This document shows, piece by piece, positions 45,407 to 57,400 of a DNA stretch of 64,000 nt. How positions within the stretch are numbered: position 1 is the first letter of the stretch; each line of letters starts with the position of its first letter. A program made the translations under genes and the position numbers. The notes below the pieces were generated by a model that saw only the letters and a program-made list of their open reading frames with translations, made no database searches and had not been told where the DNA came from. Location: positions 25,768,748-25,832,747 of the forward strand of contig OX393566.1 in assembly GCA_947652115.1 (NCBI GenBank), read 5' to 3'. This DNA comes from Blastomussa wellsi (taxonomy: Eukaryota; Cnidaria; Anthozoa; Scleractinia; Plerogyridae).

Positions 45407-48400
45407 TAGGTGGGAAGTATAACAATATAATTTGGTTTTATCAACTGGGTTGATAATGTGAATTGGCCACCGTAAAGAGATTCGAGAGCTGACGTTTCGT
45501 TCGTTAGCCCTTCTTCGAGGCGAAGATTTTAACCTTCAACATTAACATCTCACTTGAAGTTAAACAATGGCGAGCCTGCCATATTTGCCTGCAGTTTGAT
45601 TACTACGGAGTACCAAAGGTGTCTGGGCTGAAGAATTACTTTTGTTCACAAATGAGCAAATTTTGATGACGGTGTGTGATATGCCAAGTGAATTTGTTCC
45701 GCAGTTTATGGAATCTGCTGGTGGAACACAGAGCCGATCTCGAACTTTTACCAATCCCCCGCCACAACACGGAGGCTGGGAGTGCGATGGACAGAGTGAA
45801 GACCTGCGCTCTTGTAACGAACAACCATGCCCAAGCAAAGAAATACTGGGTTAATTATTATCGCTAGCTAAATATAGGTCCAATTATTTCTTTCTCTAAA
45901 GACTCATTAATATAACTAAATCATCTTGCGTATTTATCATTGTTCACTGAAACTCCTAAAGATTAAAATTCGAGATTCTACATAAACAAACCTATTGGGA
46001 GCTCTAAACGGGTTAAACGACGCAGCATAAAGAAACCGAACCCGACAACACGTAACACAATTTCATCACTGTTTGGCGTGTCGACGCGATGGGGACGAGT
46101 GAGTAACCTTTTTGTTAATTGTTGTTCCTTTCTAAACATATCTATTTAAACACGCTTAATTCCTCTAATATAAACCATTACTGAATGCACAGTTGACGGT
46201 AAATGGAGCGAGTGGCTAGCCTGGGAGCCGTCGGTTCTGTATCATGTGGTGGTGGTACGCCAATGTCCCATCGTTCATGCGTTAACCCTGCACCCGCGTT
46301 TGGAGGAGCTGATTGTCATGGGGACAGCGTGCGCTCTCGTACATGTAAAGAAAATGGATGCCACTTCAGACCAAAGAGGCTCAGTTTATCCTAGAAGTAG
46401 AGCTCAGCTATGTCCGTGCTGTTTCTGAATTAACACGGTTAAGGAAATTTAAGATTCGGCACAGTATGTAGCTGCTTTTCACTGGAATGGGTAAAACAAT
46501 GCGGGAATGATTCTACATTTTCAAATGGGTTTAACTTTTTTGGAGAAGCAAGCATTCGGATCTTGGCCTGCGAATCAGGTGGGAACCTAGCTGCAGTGCC
46601 AACAAAAGTGGTTTGTGTCTTTGTCAGAAAAAGACTTCGTTGATTTTAGGATAGTAACGATGCGTGATGTGATGAAGCACTCAAATTAGGTACATTTGGC
46701 GAGTCTTCAAAATAACACGGGATGGTGCTCAATAAAGCGAACTGAAAGGGCATATAATCCACTTTCACATAGTAATTTGTGCCTCCTGGTCATGGGTAGC
46801 AAGCTTGGCCAATTCATTTTTATAATTCCATTTCATTTCACGATTAGTCAAATGATTGCTAAAGGCCTGGAAGGTTTTCAGGTTGGCTGTTTCTGTGTTG
46901 ATACGCATTGTTCATCTGTGGACTGTAAAGGTTTGAAATCACATTATCGTGCATTCGTGTTCTTCCACAGTTGACGGAAATTGGACTGTATGGGGAGACT
47001 GGGAGCCTTGTAGTGTCACGTGTGCTGGTGGAATTCAGATTCGATCTCGAACTTGTACCAATCCCCCGCCTCGGTACGGAGGCCAGGATTGCAATGGAAA
47101 TACAAAAGATGTTCGCTCTTGCAACGAAGTTCCATGCCCAAGTATAGTCATTTTTACTTTTTTTCTATTTAATATAAAATAAGATGTCATTTTCTATTTC
47201 TTATGTAACGGTTCGCTTATCTATCTTTTCCTTCTTTGTTTCTTTCTCAGTTTTATAATTCCCTCTACTTTTTTAAGTTTTCGATGAAAACGTTTTCTGG
47301 GTTAATAGACCAATGACGAGGTTTAAATTACGCAAAAACAAGAACGACAATCATCTATAAATAGCGTAAAAACTAAAACTAAATTATCAAATGATTGACG
47401 GTGGCTTTTAATTGTATTTACCTACGGTTCATGCATCCGAGTACGGTGGACACCATAAGGCCTGTCAAATGTTGTAAGTCATATGAAAAAAAATAAAAGA
47501 TGTAAAAAGCTTAAAGTAAACAAACTCGATGTCAACGTATCCCTTAAATACCTGATTCAACTTTTAACCACCGCATCTATAGACGAAGGGCGTAACTATT
47601 GTCAGTCTTCGCTGATAAGAATAAATTTCATATAAGCACAACCTTAACTAATATGAAGAACTGTACTATTGAATGCACAGTTGACGGTAAATGGAGTAAA
47701 TGGCGTGCGTGGGAGCCATGTTCTGTGTCATGTGGAGGTGGTACGCAAATATCCCGTCGATCATGTAGTAATCCTAAGCCCGCTTTTGGAGGAGCTGACT
47801 GTGAGGGGAACAGATTTCGCTCTAGATCATGCAACGAGAAAGGATGTCCTGGTAATTACGTTATACAAAACGAGCACCTGTGGCTCGGTTACATACAGAA
47901 GATAATTACATTAGAAATTACATAAGACAATTACATTGAAAACTGGATCCTTGTTTTTCGTTAAAACTGCTGAACCCTACAGCACCACACCGCAAAGACC
48001 GACGCAACAAAGAAACAAACAAACAACGCCACCCAGACAATCCAGCATAGAACCCATATTCTATTAAACAAACCACTTTATTTGGTTACGTTTTGCCTCC
48101 TGGTCAATAGTAGCGAGCTTGGGCGTCATCCCTTCATATCAGTTAGTTTCCATTTCACCTGTTCACGCTTTGTGTGAAGTATGTTAAAGTGCGTTGGCTG
48201 TGGCTCCATTTGTCTGTAAGGTTTGCATTTACGGTGGAGTATTGAAATCACAACCGTGTTACGTTACTTTCATCTGCAGTTGATGGAAAATGGACCGATT
48301 GGAACGACTGGGACCTTTGTAGTGTCACGTGTGCCGGTGGAACTCAGAGTCGATCTCGAACATGCACTAATCCCCCGCCCAGAAACGGAGGTCGGAATTG

Positions 48401-51400
48401 TAGTGGAGGAAACGAAGACGTACGCTCTTGCAATGAACTTCCATGTCCAAGTAATGAAATTTCCGTTTTTATTCTTCATAAATAAGGAGTCAATAACAAT
48501 TTTCTTTTGCGCTCTCATGCTCTGTGCTTGTTGAAACAATTACTGTAGCCGTAAGTTCACAAATACTCTTAAAGTTAACGTTGAATCTGTTGATTATTAA
48601 AATAGGTCTCTTAAAGTATTTTACACTAATATGAACTACTATTGAATGCACCTACAGTTGATGGTAGGTGGGTTGACTGGAAAGCCTGGGAGCCGTGTTC
48701 TGTATCATGTGGTGGTGGTACTGAAATGTCCCGTCGATCGTGTACTAACCCTGCACCCGCGTTTGGAGGAGCTGATTGTGAAGGGGACAGCGTGCGTTCT
48801 AGATCATGCAACGAAAAGGGATGTCCTGGTAAATGAACTATTCCACTACATTCTTTTACCAAACTTTGTTAATACGAATGCCGAACGAACGCGCAGGCCT
48901 TTGCAAACGAGCTATTTGTTCTCACTGTCTGGTATGCATGGTCTCCTAGCTGGTTTTATGTCCCACTGCCTTATCCAGTTATGTAAAGTTAAAACTATTT
49001 TTCAGACAAAAATAGCCTGACCAAAGCAGCAGATGCATGGAATGTTTCTTTTTTCCAGTTCCTCTCTTGTATTTTCCCCATAAGTTTTAATATGATGTTC
49101 TCGGAAGTTAATTTTTTGAACATTTGAAAGAAATGATCATTCTTCATTGCGATCGCATCAAGAGGATCGCATCGATTTTGTTCTCGGGCCTACTCTAGTG
49201 TACTAACTGCAGAGAACGTATTTTATCTCTATGATATAATCGATTCAAACTCCTTTCTTATTTTTATTTTCGTCTTTGTTTTTTTCTTTTCCGCGCCGCA
49301 AGTCTGTTTTTAATTATAATGTCCTGGACGTGTATTGATGTTCATTCTGCATGGAAGTATGTAAACAAGGTTTTTATGTCACGTTGCATGGATTGGAATT
49401 CTTGTTTAATTTCAATTTTTAAAGAGTTTTCTGGGACAACACGATACATGTACTCCTTGTCCCTAAACACTTGCACGCATATTAAGGGTTCATACACACA
49501 TTAATTAAAGTTCGCGAAGTGTTTGTATCAATAGCAACTGACGCCATACCTTTTCCTATTGTATTAATTTGGAGAATTTAGTGAAAGATCAAAGCTATTT
49601 CTCTAGATCTTTCAGTTTATAAGTATTATATTAATTTACACGACCTTTCTCTTGAAGTTGACGCCAACTGGTCCAAATGGAGTACGTTTAGCCCCTGCAC
49701 TCTGTCTTGTGGAGGTGGAACACACACTCGTTCAAGAACGTGTACCAACCCACCACCAAAATTTGACGGACAGGACTGTGTCGGAGAGAGTGAGGAAGTT
49801 CAGCCATGCAATACTTTTCCGTGTCCAGGTCAGAAACTGGCGTTCATGGCTTCAGACTATAAGCGTTTATATGGAGTTTCGACGATGGATTTATTCAGGG
49901 AGTTATACGAGAAAATTCGCAAAAGAAAAGTCTTACCTTATTCCACTAGTGTGTTGCTTGCACTTGGTGTGGTTATTTTAACGATCTAAAGTGACTTAAG
50001 CGAGTCTCTACTCTTTTAATGTAATGGAATAAGATAAGCCATTTCGTATTTTTATTAAGAATTTGCACGTACAACTACAATCATGAATCCACTGTGGAAA
50101 CTCCCATACAGAAGTTTTTAAATCGAAGCCATATTAGTTAATATGCAGTTCACAGAGAGCTCGGGCTTCCAGTGCTATGGCCAGCTAATAGCAGTCTTAT
50201 GTGAGATTTTTTTAAAGATTTTTTTATGTTTTCAAATATCACTAACAGTGGATGGTAAGTGGACAGCTTGGAAAGACTGGAGCATTTGTCCCGTAACATG
50301 TGGAGGTGGCGTACAAGGCCGATCCCGAACGTGTACCAATCCTCCGCCGGCCTTTGGTGGAGCGCAGTGTGTTGGCGCGAGTACAACGACTAGATCATGC
50401 AACGAAGAACCATGCCCAGGTAATGTTAAATCATATTTACTATTATTATTATTATTACTATTATCTTTTATCGTCGTCTTGTTTCATCTTTGTCTATGAT
50501 ATTTTTCGTATTACTGCTGAAAAGTCCTATTCAGGGAGCGGAATAAATCGTGAACGGATAAGTGTAGCTGTATATAGCACAAACGTTAAAATTTGCGAAT
50601 CATGTTGCCTGTGATAAAATTACCTTTCGGAAGATATGCTGCATGTTAAAGAAATTAATTAAGGTATTATTATAACATTATCCAAATAAAATTCAATTCG
50701 GGGCATAAGTGGATAATATGTGAGGGTATTTGGGTGGCCATAAAACCTTTGGACATTGGTACTGATACCAACGAATAATGTACCAAATCAAAATGCGTAT
50801 TGTTAGTTGTTGTTGCGTTGTTGTTAGTTCCAACAGGGCTTGAGAATGTAGCGGGGGGTTTTCGGCAGGGGGAATGTGGCAGGGGGCTTGTGAACGTTTC
50901 GACAGACAAAAGTAATCTCATATATTGTGATTACAACTTATGTCCTCAGGGGATGGAGCCTGGTCTGCATGGAAGGCCTGGTCACCATGCACAGTGACAT
51001 GCGCAGGAGGTATACAGAGTCGATCTCGCACATGTACCGATCCTCCACCTACTCATGGCGGGAAAGACTGCTTAGGAAATAACGATGAAACGCGGTCTTG
51101 TAATCAAATTCCTTGTCCAGGTAAATTATTCTTAATAACGTTCTTCGTAAGTGCTGTTCCTTCCCAGTGCATGCTCAGTTTACGGTCTTCTACTGGTAAA
51201 CCACTTAATGTCGTATATCTTACTCAAACTTCCAACGAAGAACGAATGAAACAGTAATCACGTGCCGTAAAGGAACTGCCAAATAGATCACTTAGTCCAA
51301 CACTGTTTTTGATGTATTTGATTGCGGCTTTCTTTTATAAGGGAGAGATTCAACCCCATGGATTCAAAGGAATTTGACATACTGTGCCAAAATTGTCATT

Positions 51401-54400
51401 TTATCATTTCTTAGTTTTTTTCTTAATTTTCAGTGAACGGGAAATGGACAAGATGGAGCGACTGGGGCGCATGCCCAGTTAAGTGTGGAGGGGGAAACCA
51501 GGCGCGATCACGTTCTTGTACTAATCCCCCGCCGGCCTTTGGCGGAGCAAAATGCACTGGAGAGAGCAGACAAGTTCAAGCCTGTAACGAACACCCTTGT
51601 GGAAGTGGGTTTCATTAAACTTAACTTTACGTAGTAGAATTTTGTTTTTTGGTCCGGGTCAAAGCATATTCTCTAGCCATGCTAACCAACAATTTTAAAG
51701 CAAGTCTCTTGCCAGGTACACCTACGAAAGAATAACGAAAAAGCATAGTGTTTCAGTTGAAAAGCATAACCAAACATCAATTACAAAAACTTTAACAACA
51801 GTAATAATACTGAGAACACTGAGCAGAGTAGCATCATCAACAAAAGATAGAAGTGTCTTAGTTGAATTCGAAATAATGACTGCAACAATGGGAACACCAG
51901 CAACAGAGTAAAATCAACACTGGGTATGACCCTGGTTCTTAGGAAAAGCTATTCAAAATTGCAACGATGTGCCATTCGAGAGAGTAAAATAACCTTTGTT
52001 TTCTTTCACGCAGTTGATGGCAACTGGGCCAGATGGAGGAGCTGGAGCATGTGTACCAAGAGCTGCGGGGGAGGCACTCAGGACCGAACACGAACCTGCA
52101 CCAATCCCCCACCGGCTCACGGTGGGAGAGATTGCCGTGGTAACAACAAGGAAGTTCGCTCTTGCAATAATCTGCCATGCCCAGGTAATAGCTTAGCAAC
52201 AATGTCAGTTTGTGACAAGCAAGAATAATCCTTTTTCACGTTTGGGACAAGCGTTATTAAATAGCTATACACGAAGCCAAATTTGTGCTTGAAATGACAA
52301 CAATAAAACGGCGTGTGAGTGAGGCTTTATTCAGCAACATTTGCGCTGGGGAACAGATAAAGTGAGGAACAGACTCGTTGGCCGGGTGCCCCTGGTACTT
52401 TCCCACTACAAGATTGAAAGCGTTTAAAACATTTAAAACGAAGTAAAATGATCGCAACATCTGACCTACATTAATTTTAGACAATAAGCTACGAATAATC
52501 AAAAGATTATGAGAGTTCGTAAATTGTGAGTTTTGCTTATTGTATAGTGGACGGCAATTGGGCGGCCTGGAAAGCCTGGGGAAGATGTTCGCAATCATGT
52601 GGCGGAGGAACACAGACTCGATCTCGTACTTGCACCAATCCCCCACCGGCGTTTCGCGGATCAAGTTGTACTGGGAGGAGTACAGAAACACAATCATGCA
52701 ATGAAGATATCTCATGTCCAGGTGACGGACATTTTTCCCATGATAGACGCCTTCTTTAGTATAATCATACAACTTATAAGCTTTTGGAAAGATGTATAAA
52801 TTACAATGTGTAACGAGAATGCCACATACCACGTTTAAGAAGTTGCTATTTGTGGGCTGCCTTTTTGCCATGGTTGTGAATGCTAAATAAAACACCCCAT
52901 GTTGGCTCGAACTGTTTTATAAAACTTGCATTGCCATTACTTCCAGTGTGCGTTGGAACCGCGTCTTGATTAAAGAGTGTTGGCAGTCTAGGAGAAACAT
53001 AAGTCTGGTGTATTTGTAATACCATGTGTAAATTTCTTCTTCCATTCCCTCAGTTCCTGGTGGCTGGTCCCACTGGGGTGTTTGGGGGCGCTGCTCTGTG
53101 TCGTGTGGATCTGGTATTCTGTATCGACATAGAACTTGTACCAACCCCCCGCCCGCACATGGTGGATCACAGTGTGTTGGGTACAGTATGGAAAGCTACT
53201 ACTGTGACAGACAAGCCTGCCCAGGTACGTGTGTATCTTAGTCGGAAGATCTCTAAAGTATCGTTTTAGCTGCGGGAAAATAGTTACAATGCTCGCTTTT
53301 GATACAGTCATACTTCGCGTTAGGGACGCATCTATTACGGGCAGTCCACTTAGTTCTAAAGAGGCCTAAATAGACCTTTTTCGCTTGGATTTGTTGCCCC
53401 ATTGCAGACCATGTGATGATACCGTTGAGGATTTTCAAATTTTCAATTAATTGCGTGTATCTGAATAAATGATTTTTGGATGGATAAAAAAACAATTCTC
53501 TAGAGAATGTCATATGGTCTGTAATGGGACAACAAACACACCGAAGCAAAAAAAATCAATTCAGTTAAACTCTATCTTTCTAGTTGAATGTGGACACTCT
53601 TTTTTTCAATTCTGTCACTTTGGTGTCCGTATCACACTGTGAAACTCACAGCTCACCGTGAACACCAGAAATATTTATGGAATGTTATTGTGTCACAAGG
53701 AAAAACGAATCAGGTGTGAAAAAACTAAACCACAAACAGCGACGGTGTTCGACAATTATAAGATTTTGGTTCTAAGGATTGCTCGCGTGTCCTAAAGATT
53801 GGTCACTACGCAGTGAAAATTCCTGTGCTCACGGTTTTGTGAGTTTGATACTGTAAATTAAAATTAAGGGTTTTTGATTGTACTTACCATGTCGGCAAAA
53901 GAATATGAGACACTTCTCTTATCAGAGCTGTGGACACCTTTTTTGTTATTGTTAAACTGGTCTTGCTAAGCACGGTAACAAAGCCCTTCATTGCTTCAAG
54001 TGTCTAATACGGACGGAGCTTTTCCAGGCTTACCAATCGAAGCATGAAGGCACTGGAGTATTTTTACACCCCCCCTTTCTCCCCCCAGTCTAAACCTATT
54101 CTTTTTTGTTTAGTTGATGGTGGCTGGGCTCAGTGGGAACGTTGGAGCCGATGTTCAAAGACATGTTCTGGTGGAACAAGACGTCGTGAGAGATACTGTA
54201 CTAGACCTCGCCCTTCTAATGGTGGGAAGGATTGCCCTGGAGACAGAGTAGAAGAAATCAAGTGCAATTCAAAGCCATGTGCAGGTAGTACTAGGCGTGC
54301 GTCTTAATCTTTGGATCTAACTTTTATTTATTATTTGCAAACTCGAGAACATATTTACTTAGATTATTAAGTCTGGTTTTCTCAAGTGGCGGAGTCGCAA

Positions 54401-57400
54401 ACAGAGTCATAAAAACGCTTACGGCCTGGCGAAAATCGGAAATTGGAATCATAAGCACTACGGAATCTGAATCGAGAGAATCAGAACTCTTCTATTAATT
54501 TTCGATTCCGCTCATGACCCTGTCATTTACGATCTAGTGAAAAACTTGATTGTCGGAGTCGCAAGCTGAAGCTGAAGAATAAACCAATCACAACGCTAGT
54601 TGCAGGCACTCCGAGTACTTCCTTTCGACAAACTAGTTTCACAATCGACACTCTGCTTACCATTCCGTCGATCTGATTTTCACAAGACCATAACGCTTGC
54701 GACTCCGTTTATTACTCCGTCGCTAGTGAAAACCGGGCTTTAGAAGACAACCCAAATGTGATTTTAAGTCATTTTTTATCACACAGTGAACGGAAAATGG
54801 GGCCGGTGGACCAGATGGAGTGGTTGCTCGGTAACCTGTGGATACGGAAAACGAACGAGGTCTCGGGAATGCAATAACCCACCACCAGCAAATGGAGGAA
54901 GAGATTGCTTCGGAAATAGCAAAGCAATGGTCTACTGCAACACTCATTTGCCATGCCAAGGTGAGCTTACTATAGAGAAAACACATCGAACAAATCATAG
55001 TCTGCGTATACTAGCTGGGGGTTTCGTGAGGAAGTGCTTTTGTTTTTGGGGAGGCCGTCGTTGGAGCGTGGAAGCCGTTGGGGGCACTGGTGAGGAGTCG
55101 AGTCGCGCGGCTTCGCTGCTTGACCTCGCGGGCTTCGCCCGCGAATGCCGAGTAGTTCGCACCTGCAGATCCCGCAGGCTACGAAGGATAAAAAAATCAT
55201 TGAGAAAAGATGTAAAACTATAAGTCTGATTTAAATATATGGCCGCTTTAGTGTTCAAGGGCTTAGGCTCGAGGTAGCTACTACGTTTGCACGTGTGCAA
55301 TCCAGAAAATTCAGAAACAGGGTGCCAAAGAAATTGCGGCAGAGCGCAAAGGTTCTGAAGGTTCTGCAAAATATTTGACAAAATAAAACCATGATTGTAT
55401 AATACCGCTCTAAAGACGGTTGGTCATCTTTTGAAAACGTTGTCAAAGGTGGAATACTTGGAAAACGGTTAGAACCGTGTCGTTTTCGATCCGATTTCGA
55501 TGTCATGAAACCGAGTCGATTGGAAACCGCGTTCATGTAAACGTAGCCTTATACTGGACACAGAAAAGGAAATAATGATGGGATGATGCGATTTGAAATG
55601 CCGTGTAATTTGATAGAACTTTCAAGTTAAAATTATAACAGCATATGTAAAGTAACTCTTGATCTGCAGTAAAACTTGGTCTGCAATTTGTCGATCCGCC
55701 AGGAAGAGAAAAGAAATTATGGGCCCTATAGCTATAGGGCGTATAAAGTGACGGACGAAATATTAAATAGACAAATTAAAACAGGTGGCGAAACATTAAG
55801 GTGGCTCTTGTGCGGGACCGTGGGTCTCGCGGGTTGTGTATACCTACGCCTGCCGGAGAAGTTTCTCTGGTGGGTCAGCGGTATTACTCAACTTGGCGTG
55901 GCTTTAATCATAACAGCAAACATGATAACAAACTCGGCAGCAAATATATCTTTAAAAAGGCCTCACCAGCTCGTAAAATGTGGTTAAAAGTTTTGCATAT
56001 TGCCAATAGGGGTAAAATATGGCCGTGCATGCGCATGGTGGTCAAAAATTGTGAGCGGATCACTACGGTAACAAATTGAATTTTCTCGAAATCTGCGATT
56101 TTTGGCATGCTCTCAGACAATATTATGACTCGCACAGCTAAAGTATAAACATGAACATCTGACAGAGGAAATCAGCAATACGCTTAGAATTAAATAGAAC
56201 ATAATTTTTGTAAATAAAGAAAGAGCTGTCTGTCAGAATCGCGTAAAGTTCCTGCCATGAGTGGATTTTCCGCAAAATGGGAAAAACTAGATTTTTAAGG
56301 CCGCATTTGATCTCTTCCTTTGCCATGGAAACGGGCCACTTTAAAAAGCAACTTCAGAAATAGACTTCAGTGGTATTGTATAATATGTATGCCAAATATG
56401 GGCTCGTCAGCCGTTAACAATTAATTGCGAGATCATCATGAAGTATAGGTACTCTAATCTTCCAATACTGTGTTCAGCCACCTTAAATAGTCTTGAAGCT
56501 TCGAATTCATCTTGAAAAGTACTAGCAATCATTAGTGTGTAAAATTACATGCCTTTGCTCAATCGTAGGACAGGGCTATGTTTGAATATCTGGGAAAGCA
56601 GGGCAGTATTATATATCCATTTCGATAGACTTGGAAAAGTAACTTCATATTCTATTTCGTTTTCAGTGAACTGTAACGCTCCTCTTGATTTTGCAATCAT
56701 CGTGGATACCTCGGGAAGCATTTCAAGAAGGAACTTTCAGATATTATTAGGCTTCATTCGTAGCATCGTAGATAGCTTCCAAGTGTCCGAAGATCATACC
56801 CACATCGCAATTATCGAATATAGCACTAAGGCAACGGTGCAGCTCAGATTCAATGATCTCCCAGGAAGAAAACTAACTAAAGAAAATGTAAGGAAAAGAG
56901 TGAAAGCAATTCCGCATCAACGAGGCTTTACCTACATTGATAGAGCGTTGCGTTTAGCAAATGATGAGTTGTTTACTTTAAACGCTGGAATGAGAGATGA
57001 CGTGAGAAAGGTAAGGACATTTAATTTACAAGTGGCAGTCGTGTTGAGCCTCTTTTTTCAGTCTATTGAGCATCAGTGTTAACCTCGTCCACAAACATGA
57101 AGGCCGAGACGTATCCCGTGGTTGTCAAAGGGGACATTTAACTTTATAGAATAAGATGCCTTAGCCTTTTTGTGCCTTCAGTTTTTTTCTCCAGAGCCGG
57201 AAGAGCCTCCCCACGAGAGACAAATGGCTTTAGGGACACGTGATTTCACTGGCTAGATTTTAAGACGAAATCTTACCCATCAAATCAACCGTTTGGACTA
57301 ATTTTATAACAAAGGAAAACCTACACAGTTGATTCTAGCAGCTTTCAAATCATGTGTCCCAAATTCGCTTGTTTCTCCTTCACAGGCTCCGCCGAATTAA

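Noticed and set aside
54961..55223. Open frame continuing from TSP1 repeat 15 past the donor
   Set aside because: It runs past a good gtgagc donor into GC-rich repeat sequence with no domain. The next exon (VWA 2) joins in phase from 54960.
55676..56079. Two overlapping reading frames of about 100 residues in the intron before VWA 2
   Set aside because: No domain, no conserved motif and no splice context; probably chance.
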